From positions 173,845 through 237,844 of the forward strand of contig JANYLJ010000011.1 of the NCBI GenBank assembly GCA_025357945.1: a DNA stretch of 64,000 nucleotides, read 5' to 3'. The position numbers and the translations under genes were made by a program. The stretch comes from Gemmatimonadota bacterium. Its GTDB lineage: Bacteria; Gemmatimonadota; Gemmatimonadetes; Gemmatimonadales; GWC2-71-9. A model generated the notes under the pieces. The model did no database searches. It saw nothing but the letters and a program-made list of their open reading frames with translations, and was not told the origin of the DNA. The number at the start of each line of letters is the position of its first letter. Position 1 is the first letter of the stretch. Positions 33,365 to 41,565 of the stretch are shown piece by piece.

Positions 33365-35146
33365 CTAATGCGCCGGGCGCTGCAGTCCGGTCCCGATCGG
33401 TCCGCCGAGCGGGATCAGGATCGGTGACCTGCCGGTGATCGCTGCCCCCGTCAACGCCTTCGCGACGGCCGTTTCACTCGCCGGGTTCGCGACCCATGCC
33501 AGGATGTAACTCTGCACGTTCGGCACCTGCGAGATCAGGTACGGCGACCCGAACGAGACGAGCACCGTCGGTTGTCGCGCGGCGATCGCTGCGATCGCCT
33601 GTTCAGCGCCCAGCGGCAAGGCGATCGTGCCCTTGCCAGAGCTCACCCGCACCGATGCCGCGATCAGCGCCACCGACGTGGAATCGATCTGGCGGAGCAC
33701 CGAGTCTCGGGTGGCGGAATCGGCGAGTAGCGGCAGTGTCACCTGACGCACGGTGAAGCCCTTGCGGCGAAGTTCGGCTGCCAGCGTCGGCCCGAGGGTG
33801 GTGCCGTTCTCGGTCATCACCACAAGGCTCACGGTGCGCGGCGCCGCCCGGAGCTCGTCGACCGTGCCGAGGGAGTCCTTCAGCAACGTGATTGATCGTT
33901 GGATGGCATCCTGCCCGATCTGTCGGAACTCGGCGCGGCCGATCACCGATGACACCTTGTCGAGATCGACCTCGCGTCGCTCGAAAAGGCCGAGTCGAGC
34001 TTTCATTGTCAGGATCTTGCGGACCGACTGATCGACGCGCTCGCGCGAGATCCGGCCGCTTTCGACGGCGCGCACCATCGCATCGATGGCGCGACCGGCA
34101 TCCGTTGGCATCAGCAGCAGGTCAGAGCCGGCGAGGAAGGCGAGCACCGGGGCTTCGTCGGCGCCGACTTCCTGCACGATCGCGCCCATATTGAGCGCAT
34201 CGGTGGCGATGACGCCGGCGAAGTGCAGTGAATCGCGAAGCATACCGGTGAGAATCGGCGGTGCCAGCGTGCCGGGGCGTTGCTGCCCGGGATCGAGCGC
34301 CGGAAGCGCGATGTGGGCGGACATCACCGCATCGACTCCGGCGGCGATCGCGGCGCGGAACGGGACGAGTTCGAGCGTGTCGAAGCGCGTCCAGCCGGCG
34401 GTGATCGTGGGGAGCGAGAGGTGCGAGTCCGTCTCGGTATCGCCGTGCCCGGGGAAATGCTTGGCGGTGGCGAGCATGCCGTTGTCGCGGATGCCGTGAA
34501 TGGTCGCGGCGACGAGCCGCGCCACGGCGTGCGGATCGCCGCCGAACGAACGAGTGTTGATGATCGGGTTGTCGGGATTGCTGTTGACATCCGCCACCGG
34601 TGCGAACGCCAGGTGGATCCCCACGGCGCGACCTTCGAGCGCGGTGACGCGGCCCATCTGGTAGGCGTCGTCCTCGCGGCCCCCGGCGCCGATTCCCATC
34701 TGGGTGGGAAACGGCGTACCGCCGTTGAGCCGCAGGGTGGTACCGCCCTCGAGGTCGCTGGCGACGAGGAGGGGGAGTGGCGCGGCGCGCTGCAACGCGT
34801 TCAACTTCGCAGCGATCTCGGTGGGGGATCCGATCGACATGATGATCCCGCCCACCTTGAGCGAGTCGACCCACATGAGCGCCTGGCGCATCTCGGCGCC
34901 GTCGATCGGCTCGTAGCCGCCGGCGATCCAGGGCATGATCAGCTGGGCGACCTTGTCGCGCAGCGACAGGGAATCAAGCAGGTGCTGCACCTGTGCTGCC
35001 GCGGGGCTGGTCATCGGCACGAGCTCCGGGCGACGTTCCGGAAGTCGGATCGGGCGATCCGCAGGAGTCGGCGCCGGCTGCGGCGACGGATGTCCGCACG
35101 AGCTGAGCAGGAAGAGTACCGCGAACAGCGAGAGGGATCGATGCAT
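33365..35146 (-). CDS. nagZ: beta-N-acetylhexosaminidase NagZ (GH3), lipoprotein
   Basis: 593 residues. The N-terminal lipobox LLSSC (Cys17) suggests an envelope location, unlike cytoplasmic enterobacterial NagZ but like secreted Gram-positive forms. The GH3 catalytic domain carries the NagZ motif KHFPGHGDTETDSH and the nucleophile loop VIATDALNMGAI. A C-terminal alpha/beta-sandwich domain (about residues 400-590) makes it a two-domain, Bacillus-like enzyme. It would remove GlcNAc from peptidoglycan fragments. The ATG at 35146 shares its bases with the start of divergent namZ (ATGCAT). The much longer minus frame upstream of 35146 is an artefact within namZ. Confidence 0.92.
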   Translation of the reverse strand: MHRSLSLFAVLFLLSSCGHPSPQPAPTPADRPIRLPERRPELVPMTSPAAAQVQHLLDSLSLRDKVAQLIMPWIAGGYEPIDGAEMRQALMWVDSLKVGGIIMSIGSPTEIAAKLNALQRAAPLPLLVASDLEGGTTLRLNGGTPFPTQMGIGAGGREDDAYQMGRVTALEGRAVGIHLAFAPVADVNSNPDNPIINTRSFGGDPHAVARLVAATIHGIRDNGMLATAKHFPGHGDTETDSHLSLPTITAGWTRFDTLELVPFRAAIAAGVDAVMSAHIALPALDPGQQRPGTLAPPILTGMLRDSLHFAGVIATDALNMGAIVQEVGADEAPVLAFLAGSDLLLMPTDAGRAIDAMVRAVESGRISRERVDQSVRKILTMKARLGLFERREVDLDKVSSVIGRAEFRQIGQDAIQRSITLLKDSLGTVDELRAAPRTVSLVVMTENGTTLGPTLAAELRRKGFTVRQVTLPLLADSATRDSVLRQIDSTSVALIAASVRVSSGKGTIALPLGAEQAIAAIAARQPTVLVSFGSPYLISQVPNVQSYILAWVANPASETAVAKALTGAAITGRSPILIPLGGPIGTGLQRPAH

Positions 35147-36379
35147 CACCGTCGGTTCGAAAGGGTGAAATGGGTGGGGCTCGGGGTACTGTGCCTCGGC
35201 TGCAGTGGCGCCGCCGCGGCGCCGCGGCCACAGCGTGCCGCGGTACGGCCTGGCGTCGATGTGCTGCTCACGGATTCGCTCGCACTGGTTCGCGGCAAGC
35301 GGATCGGGTTCGTCACCAACATCGCGGCAGTCGATGCCAACGGCGTCAGCGCCATCACGCGCCTGCGGGCCGCCGGCTTGCAACTCGTGGCGCTGTTCGC
35401 CCCGGAACACGGTCTCACGGAATCCGCCGCGCCCGGCGAGCAGGTCGCCTTCGGCCGGGACACGGCTGGCCATGCTCCAATCTACTCCCTGTATGGACAG
35501 ACCATGGCGCCGACCGACAGCATGCTGGCCGGCATCGACGTGATGGTGGTTGACCTCCCTGATGTTGGCGCGCGGTACTACACCTACATCGCCACTACCA
35601 TCGAAGTGATGCGGGCCGCCGGGCGGCATCGCATCCCGGTCATTGTCCTTGATCGGCCGAATCCTATCGGCGGAGCAGTGCAGGGGAACGTGCTCGACGC
35701 GGCCTACTCGTCGATGGTGGGCCGGCTTGCGATCCCCATGCGGCATGGACTCACCCTGGCCGAAGCGGCGCGTCTGGCCCAGGCTGATCTGCATCTCGCC
35801 GTTGACCTGCACGTCGTCCCGGTGGTCGGCTGGCACCGGGATCAATTTTTCGACGAGACCGGACTGCCGTTTCGGGCGCCAAGTCCCAACCTGCAGAGCA
35901 TCGAGGCGCTGTTCGATTATCCCGGCACCTGTCTCTTCGAGGGCACCGCGCTGTCGGTGGGACGCGGCACCGACGCAGCGTTCCGGCAGCTCGGCGCGCC
36001 GTGGCTCGACACGACGGCGGTGCTCGCCCGGGTGAACGCGTTGCATCTCCCGGGCGTCGCATTCTCCGCTGTGGCCTTCACGCCTCGGCAACCGGGCGAC
36101 AAGAAGTTTGCCGATACGCTGGTCGCCGGCATTCGTTGGCAAGTGACCGACCGGAAGCGCTTCGATCCGACCGTGGCAGCCGTGCACCTGTTCGCCATCA
36201 TTCGTTCGGTGCATCCGGATCGGATCAGCATTGGTGGCTCGTTCGACCGGCTCGCTGGCGGGCCGGTGTTGCGCGAGGCGTTGCTGCGCGGCGACGCGCC
36301 GGAGGCGATCGTCGCGACGTGGGCGCCGGCGCTCGCCGCGTATCGGGCACGGGTTACGCCGTTTCTCCTCTATCGGTAG
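35141..36379 (+). CDS. namZ: exo-beta-N-acetylmuramidase NamZ family (DUF1343, GH171), lipoprotein
   Basis: About 412 residues with lipobox LCLGC (Cys21). The DUF1343 signatures include GKRIGFVTNIAAVDANG near the N-terminus, APEHGLTESAAPGEQV, the YGQTMAPT segment, VVDLPDVGARYYTYIAT and DRPNPIGGAVQGN. Bacillus YbbC/NamZ of this family releases MurNAc from the non-reducing end of glycans. The ATG at 35141 has GAGAGGG just upstream; a GTG at 35165 is possible. Divergent from nagZ, it completes a pair able to strip alternating GlcNAc and MurNAc residues. An extended plus-strand frame from 34280 is spurious. Confidence 0.9.
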   Translation: MHHRRFERVKWVGLGVLCLGCSGAAAAPRPQRAAVRPGVDVLLTDSLALVRGKRIGFVTNIAAVDANGVSAITRLRAAGLQLVALFAPEHGLTESAAPGEQVAFGRDTAGHAPIYSLYGQTMAPTDSMLAGIDVMVVDLPDVGARYYTYIATTIEVMRAAGRHRIPVIVLDRPNPIGGAVQGNVLDAAYSSMVGRLAIPMRHGLTLAEAARLAQADLHLAVDLHVVPVVGWHRDQFFDETGLPFRAPSPNLQSIEALFDYPGTCLFEGTALSVGRGTDAAFRQLGAPWLDTTAVLARVNALHLPGVAFSAVAFTPRQPGDKKFADTLVAGIRWQVTDRKRFDPTVAAVHLFAIIRSVHPDRISIGGSFDRLAGGPVLREALLRGDAPEAIVATWAPALAAYRARVTPFLLYR

Positions 36380-36526
36380 GGCAGCGATCGACGCCCGTGC
36401 CGGCTCCGGATCCCCGGCGCGCCGCTTTCGCGTTGCCCCACCCCCGGTCGGCGGTTAGGTTTTCGGCCCGTTCCGCCGCCCCTGCACCATGGCGGCGGAG
36501 CTGTTCAGGACTACCGACGGGGACGC

Positions 36527-37156
36527 GTGACGGAACTGGTGAGCGGGGCCGTGGATGCCTACCACAAGGGGACAGCGCCGCTGGTCCGCGCCCTCCTCCG
36601 TCGCGGAGTGACCCCCAATACCATCACCACCGTCGGCGCGGGGTGTATTGGCCTTTCGGCCATCGCGTATGGGATCGGCCACATGCACTGGGGCGGCGGA
36701 TTGCTGCTGGCCAGCGGCGTCCTGGATACCCTCGACGGTTCGGTGGCCCGGTTGGGTCGCCGCACCACCAAGTGGGGCGCGTTCTACGATTCGACACTCG
36801 ACCGCATGGGCGACGGCGCCCTGTTCATCGGCCTCGGCTCCTGGATGATCTATGCGCCCAACATCCGGTTTCGCGAGCTGTCGATCATCGCCTCCATGCT
36901 CGGCATCCTCACGTCGCTGCTCGTGTCGTACATGCGGGCGCGGGCGGAGAGCCTCGGCATGGACGGCAACGTCGGCATCGCCCAGCGAGCGGAACGGATC
37001 CTCGGGTTGGGCCTGGCGACCATCGTGTTCGGCTCCAACTATGGTGCGATTCCGATTACCATCGTCATCACCATTCTGACAGCGCTCTCACTCATCACCG
37101 TGGCTCAGCGATTCGCGCACGTGCGCCGCCAGGCGAACGCCGCGGATCTCACGTAG
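36527..37156 (+). CDS. CDP-alcohol phosphatidyltransferase, likely phosphatidylinositol-phosphate synthase type
   Basis: A 209-residue inner membrane enzyme with about six helices. The complete CDP-AP motif D-G-x2-A-R-x8-G-x3-D-x3-D runs from Asp70 to Asp92 (LDGSVARLG, then GAFYDSTLD), with the metal-binding Asp67 before it. The enzyme joins a CDP-linked lipid to an alcohol. The next gene makes inositol-3-phosphate, so phosphatidylinositol-phosphate is the likely product. Phosphatidylglycerophosphate synthase is the main alternative. Start GTG at 36527; the next gene follows 15 nt after the stop. Confidence 0.88.
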   Translation: MTELVSGAVDAYHKGTAPLVRALLRRGVTPNTITTVGAGCIGLSAIAYGIGHMHWGGGLLLASGVLDTLDGSVARLGRRTTKWGAFYDSTLDRMGDGALFIGLGSWMIYAPNIRFRELSIIASMLGILTSLLVSYMRARAESLGMDGNVGIAQRAERILGLGLATIVFGSNYGAIPITIVITILTALSLITVAQRFAHVRRQANAADLT

Positions 37157-37171
37157 AATCAGGGAGTATGT

Positions 37172-38488
37172 GTGGCGGATTCAACACCTCGCGTGGTAGC
37201 GAAGGCAGACGGAACACTCGGCGTCATGTGCGTCGGCCTCGGCGCCGTCGCCTCGACCTTTATCGCCGGCGTCGAGCTGGCGCGTCGCGGACTCGCGAAG
37301 CCGTATGGCTCACTCACCCAGATGGCGACCATTCGTCTCGGCAAACGCACCGACGAGCGGGCGCCGCTGATCCGCGATTTCGTGCCGCTCACACCGCTCG
37401 AAGACCTGGTCTTCGCGGCCTGGGATCCGGTGCCCGATGATGCGTACCGGTCCTGCCTGCACTGCGGCGTGTTCGACAAGCACGAGCACGTCGAGCCGAT
37501 TCGCGGATTCCTCGAGGCGATCAAGCCGATGCCGGCCGTGTTCGACCAGCATTACGTCAAGCGCCTGGAAGGCATCAACGTCAAGCAGGGGAAGAACAAG
37601 CGGGACCTCGCCGAGCAGCTGCGGCAGGATATCCGCGACTTCAAGGCGAAGAGCGGTGTGTCGCGGGTGGTGCTGATGTGGTGTGCCTCCACCGAGATCT
37701 TCATCGTCCCGGGTCCGGCGCATGAGACCCTCGCGGCATTCGAACAGGCGATGGACGCGAACGACCCCTCGATTGCGCCGTCGATGCTCTACGCCTGGGC
37801 CGCGCTGATGGAAGGGGTCCCGTTCGCCAATGGCGCGCCAAACCTCACGTGTGACATCGGGGCGATCATCCAGCTGGCGAAGGACAAGGGTGTGGCGATC
37901 GGCGGCAAGGATTTCAAGACCGGCCAGACGATGATCAAGACCGTACTCGCGCCGATGTTCAAGGCGCGCATGCTCGGCGTGGCCGGCTGGTACTCCACCA
38001 ACATCCTCGGCAACCGTGATGGCGAGGTGCTCGACGATCCAGAGTCATTCAAGACCAAGGAAGAATCGAAGCTCGGCGTCCTCGACTTCATCCTGCAGCC
38101 GAAGCTGTATCCGGAGCTGTACGGCAAGTTGTTCCACAAGGTGCGGATCAACTACTACCCGCCGCGGGGCGACAACAAGGAAGGCTGGGACAACATCGAC
38201 ATCTTCGGGTGGTGCGGCTACCCGATGCAGATCAAGGTCGACTTCCTCTGCCGCGATTCGATCCTGGCGGCACCGCTCGTGCTCGACCTGGCACTCTTCT
38301 TCGATCTGGCACAGCGGGCGGGCATGTCGGGCGTGCAGGAGTGGCTCTCCTTCTACTTCAAGAGTCCCCAGAATATTCCGGGCGTGTACCCGGAACACGA
38401 CCTGTTCATCCAGCAGACCAAGCTCAAGAATACGCTGCGGTGGATCATGGGCGAGGATGTGATCACGCACCTCGGGCAGGACTACTGA
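37172..38488 (+). CDS. ino1: inositol-3-phosphate synthase (Ino1 / myo-inositol-1-phosphate synthase)
   Basis: 438 residues. NAD-dependent isomerisation of glucose-6-phosphate to L-myo-inositol-1-phosphate in the cytoplasm. Diagnostic segments are the N-terminal Rossmann loop VGLGAVASTFIAGVE, the NILGNRDGEVL region following GVAGWYSTN, and DNIDIFGWCGYPMQIKVDF near the C-terminus. AGGGAG lies 5 nt before the GTG at 37172. Coupling to the CDP-alcohol phosphatidyltransferase supports inositol phospholipid synthesis. Confidence 0.94.
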   Translation: MADSTPRVVAKADGTLGVMCVGLGAVASTFIAGVELARRGLAKPYGSLTQMATIRLGKRTDERAPLIRDFVPLTPLEDLVFAAWDPVPDDAYRSCLHCGVFDKHEHVEPIRGFLEAIKPMPAVFDQHYVKRLEGINVKQGKNKRDLAEQLRQDIRDFKAKSGVSRVVLMWCASTEIFIVPGPAHETLAAFEQAMDANDPSIAPSMLYAWAALMEGVPFANGAPNLTCDIGAIIQLAKDKGVAIGGKDFKTGQTMIKTVLAPMFKARMLGVAGWYSTNILGNRDGEVLDDPESFKTKEESKLGVLDFILQPKLYPELYGKLFHKVRINYYPPRGDNKEGWDNIDIFGWCGYPMQIKVDFLCRDSILAAPLVLDLALFFDLAQRAGMSGVQEWLSFYFKSPQNIPGVYPEHDLFIQQTKLKNTLRWIMGEDVITHLGQDY

Positions 38489-38775
38489 AATACTTTCACC
38501 GCACCCAGGTCGCGCCGGACGCCGTGATGGCGCAGGCGGCGTCGTTCCTCGGTGCGCGGCTCACGCCGGCGGGCGAGGCGCCGCGCCGCCGCGCCTTTGC
38601 CGGATCGCTCGGGTCGGTGACGGTGACCGCCGTGCCTGAAGGCGGGCACTATACGCTCGTCACCGTGGTGACCGACCAACCCGGCGAGAGTGAACTCGAC
38701 AAGCTGGCGAAGCACTTTCTCGGTACTGTCCACCTGCTCGCCGAACCGGAGCATGTGCTCCGTGGCGATTACTGA
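38485..38775 (+). CDS. small protein of unknown function, probable CTG start
   Basis: About 96 residues. The frame reads LKYFHRTQVAPDAVMAQAASF onward in segments, with two beta strands SVTVTAVPEGGHYTLVTVVT and an amphipathic helix ESELDKLAKHFLG. A CTG at 38485 overlaps the ino1 stop (CTGA), matching the 4-nt overlap style of the region. It keeps the aromatic YFHRT N-terminus, which looks like protein rather than leader. GTG 38524 or ATG 38527 would give 83 or 82 residues. Probably cytoplasmic. I do not recognise the family. Confidence 0.6.
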   Translation: MKYFHRTQVAPDAVMAQAASFLGARLTPAGEAPRRRAFAGSLGSVTVTAVPEGGHYTLVTVVTDQPGESELDKLAKHFLGTVHLLAEPEHVLRGDY

Positions 38776-38796
38776 GCCCCTGCCACCGGACGAGCC

Positions 38797-39423
38797 ATGG
38801 CCCTGCGACTGCTGCCACGCGATGAACGCTTCTTCGACCTGTTCGTATCGCTTGCGGCGACCACCGCGAGTGCCGCACAGCACCTTGCGGAACTCTTTCG
38901 TCGCACCGACGACGACCGCTGGCAGCTGGTCGAGGTCATCAAGGGGCTGGAGCACGACGCCGACAACGTCACCCACGAGATTGTCACCCGCCTGGACCGG
39001 ACCTTCATCACCCCGTTCGATCCGGAAGACATTCACGAACTCGCGTCCCGCCTGGACGATATCATGGACCGCATTGACAGCACGGCGCGTCGGGCGCGCA
39101 TCTTCCGGGTCGACGAGGTGCCCGAAGGCGCGCTGCTCCTGTGCGACGTCATTCACCGCACGGTGACTCAGGTGCTCGTGGCGGTCGAGGCGCTGCGGGA
39201 TGGCCCACCTGCGGTCGTCCTCATCGCGTGCCGGGAGATCAAGCGGCTCGAGGAAGAAGGCGACGCCATGTACTACCACTGGCTCGGCAAGCTGTTCGAG
39301 GACAAGCATGAGGCGATTACGGTGATCAAGTGGAAGGAGCTGTACGACACCCTCGAGAAAACGCTCGACAGCGCCGAAGATGCGGCGAACGTGCTCGAGT
39401 CGGTCACTATCAAGCACGGCTGA
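38797..39423 (+). CDS. DUF47/PhoU-like phosphate transport regulator
   Basis: A 208-residue all-helical cytoplasmic protein of the PhoU-like DUF47 type. It has E-x3-D repeats that bind metal clusters, such as GLEHDADNVTHEIV and ELASRLDDIMDRIDSTARRA, and a C-terminal EKTLDSAEDAANVLES helix. Such genes nearly always precede a PiT transporter, as here (3 nt gap), and modulate its activity. No signal peptide. Confidence 0.92.
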   Translation: MALRLLPRDERFFDLFVSLAATTASAAQHLAELFRRTDDDRWQLVEVIKGLEHDADNVTHEIVTRLDRTFITPFDPEDIHELASRLDDIMDRIDSTARRARIFRVDEVPEGALLLCDVIHRTVTQVLVAVEALRDGPPAVVLIACREIKRLEEEGDAMYYHWLGKLFEDKHEAITVIKWKELYDTLEKTLDSAEDAANVLESVTIKHG

Positions 39424-39426
39424 CGG

Positions 39427-40458
39427 ATGGATCACAGCGTCACGTTCGTGCTCGCCGTAGTGGTCGTTGCCCTCGTTTTTGATTTTATCAACGGGTTTCA
39501 CGACAGCGCCAATTCCATTGCCACCGTGGTCGCCACGCGCGTCCTCTCACCTCGGTTCGCCGTGCTGTGGGCCGCGGGATTCAACTTCCTCGCCGCGTTT
39601 ATCGTCGGCACCGCCGTGGCCAAGACGTTCGCCAAAGGCCTGATCGATCCCAGCCTTGTGACCCCTTCGCTGGTCTTGGCGGGCCTCCTCGGGGCGATCA
39701 TCTGGAACCTGCTCACGTGGTGGCTCGGGCTGCCGAGCTCCTCGTCGCACGCGCTGATGGGCGGCTACGCCGGTGCGGCACTGGCCAAGGCGGGATTCAG
39801 CGCGATCATCGTGGCGGGGTGGGTCAAGCCGATCCTCGGCATCGTGGTATCACCGCTGCTCGGCATGATCCTCGGGTTGCTGTTGTCGGTGTCCCTCTCG
39901 TGGTCACTGTGGCGTCAGGACGGTCGCTTCATGCAGTGGTTATTCCGGAAATTGCAATTGGGTTCGGCAGGCTTGTATTCGCTGGCGCACGGCTCCAACG
40001 ATGCCCAGAAGACGATGGGCATCATTGTATCGCTGCTGGTGTCGTCGCAGCCGCTGTTTGCCGAGCAGAGGGGTGTGCTTCACGGTTTCTACGTCGCTGG
40101 CGCCGATCACATTCCGTTGTGGATCGTCATGTCCTGTTACGCGGCGATCGCGGCGGGTACCGCGATGGGCGGGTGGCGCATCGTGCGCACCATGGGGATG
40201 CGGATCACGCGACTCCGACCGTTCGACGGATTCTGCGCGGAAACGGGAGGCGCCGTCACGCTGCTCTTTGCGTCGAGCCTCGGCGTTCCGGTCAGTACCA
40301 CCCACACGATCACTGGTGCGATTGTCGGCGTCGGCGCCTCGAAGCGACTCGGGGCGGTGCGCTGGGGCATCGCGCGCCGAATCGTCTGGGCGTGGGTCAT
40401 GACGATTCCGGCCGCCGCGGCGCTCGCGGCGTTGATCTTCTGGATCCTTCCCAAGTAA
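39427..40458 (+). CDS. PiT-family inorganic phosphate transporter
   Basis: A 343-residue inner membrane protein. The two PiT repeats contain the signatures FINGFHDSANSIATVVATRVL and LAHGSNDAQKTMGIIV, together with SSSHALMGGYAGAALA and SVSTTHTITGAIVGVG-like motifs (here PVSTTHTITGA). Imports phosphate with protons, sodium or divalent metal phosphate. It follows its DUF47 partner directly and ends 6 nt before E1alpha, which may share the transcript. Confidence 0.95.
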   Translation: MDHSVTFVLAVVVVALVFDFINGFHDSANSIATVVATRVLSPRFAVLWAAGFNFLAAFIVGTAVAKTFAKGLIDPSLVTPSLVLAGLLGAIIWNLLTWWLGLPSSSSHALMGGYAGAALAKAGFSAIIVAGWVKPILGIVVSPLLGMILGLLLSVSLSWSLWRQDGRFMQWLFRKLQLGSAGLYSLAHGSNDAQKTMGIIVSLLVSSQPLFAEQRGVLHGFYVAGADHIPLWIVMSCYAAIAAGTAMGGWRIVRTMGMRITRLRPFDGFCAETGGAVTLLFASSLGVPVSTTHTITGAIVGVGASKRLGAVRWGIARRIVWAWVMTIPAAAALAALIFWILPK

Positions 40459-40464
40459 GGCGGC

Positions 40465-41565
40465 ATGACAGTCCCGACCACGTCGAACGCGATGGCACCG
40501 CCCGCTGGACTCGCGCGCCCCCAGTTGCTCGAGCTCTATCGGTGGATGCGCCTGACCCGCACGCTGGAAGAACGCCTGGTCGCGCTCTATCGGCAGACCA
40601 AGGTCACCGGCGGGCTCTTTCGCTCGCTGGGCCAGGAAGCGTGCGCCGTTGGGTCGGCCTACGCACTGGAGCGGCGTGACGTACTCTCGCCACTGATTCG
40701 CAACCTCGGCTCGATGCTGGTCAAGGGTGCCGAACCGATCGAGATCCTGCGCCAGTATATGGCGAAGGGTGATTCGCCGACCCGCGGTCGCGAGTTGAAC
40801 ATCCACTTCGGCGACGTGGTCGACCGCAACTTCGTCGGGCAGATCTCCCACCTCGGCGACATGGTGCCGGTCATGGCTGGCGTCACACTCACCTTCCGGA
40901 TGCGAGGTGAGGACCGCGTTGGCCTGGTCTACGTCGGCGACGGTGCCACGAGCACCGGGGCGTTTCACGAGGGGATCAACTTCGCTGCCGTCCAACGCTG
41001 TCCGATGGTTGTGGTGATCGAGAACAATGGCTACGCGTACTCCACGCCAACCAACCGGCAGACCGCGGCGGCCCGGCTGGTGGACAAGGCGATCGGGTAT
41101 GGTGTTCCCGGGGTCCGCGCCGACGGCAACGATGTGCTCGAGGTGTACCGCGTGACGAAAGACGCCGTGGAACACGCCCGGACGGGCGGCGGCGTCACCT
41201 TGCTCGAGTTGATGACCTACCGCCGCAAGGGGCACGCGGAACACGACAGCCAGAGTTACGTGCCGCCAGGTGAGCTCGAACACTGGGCGGCGACCAACGA
41301 CCCGATCGATCGATATGTGACGCGTCTCACCGCCGAGTTCGGTGTCGACGCGGGGGAACTCACCGCCATTGACGACGAGGTTCGCGCGACCGTCGACGCC
41401 GCGACGGATGTGGCCGAAGCCTCGCCACCGTGCGACGGTCCCGATGCCTTGCGCGGTGTGTATGCCAATCCCGCCGAAATGCCGGTGCTCTGGTACCGCG
41501 GGGAGGCCTCGCGTGCCGTCGCGGCGCATGAGCGACCGGCCGGGTGGGGCACCCACGATGGCTGA
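40465..41565 (+). CDS. pdhA: 2-oxoacid dehydrogenase E1 alpha subunit (pyruvate dehydrogenase type)
   Basis: 366 residues. Thiamine-diphosphate enzyme that decarboxylates pyruvate or a branched 2-oxoacid. The TPP-binding motif runs from GDG (158-160) to NN (187-188). RGRELNIHFGD, LTFRMRGED and ELMTYRRKGHAEHD (phosphorylation-loop region) are typical. It overlaps E1beta by 8 nt. The substrate is not fixed: pyruvate is most likely in a free-standing E1a-E1b-E2 cluster, but branched-chain 2-oxoacids are possible. Confidence 0.92.
   Translation: MTVPTTSNAMAPPAGLARPQLLELYRWMRLTRTLEERLVALYRQTKVTGGLFRSLGQEACAVGSAYALERRDVLSPLIRNLGSMLVKGAEPIEILRQYMAKGDSPTRGRELNIHFGDVVDRNFVGQISHLGDMVPVMAGVTLTFRMRGEDRVGLVYVGDGATSTGAFHEGINFAAVQRCPMVVVIENNGYAYSTPTNRQTAAARLVDKAIGYGVPGVRADGNDVLEVYRVTKDAVEHARTGGGVTLLELMTYRRKGHAEHDSQSYVPPGELEHWAATNDPIDRYVTRLTAEFGVDAGELTAIDDEVRATVDAATDVAEASPPCDGPDALRGVYANPAEMPVLWYRGEASRAVAAHERPAGWGTHDG

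Noticed and set aside
34280..35140. Upstream extension of the namZ frame on the plus strand
   Set aside because: It is antisense to nagZ and lacks any recognisable domain; the lipobox begins after the ATG at 35141.
35147..36214. Upstream extension of the nagZ frame on the minus strand
   Set aside because: It lies antisense to namZ, the translation is low-complexity and basic, and a proper lipoprotein signal starts at 35146.
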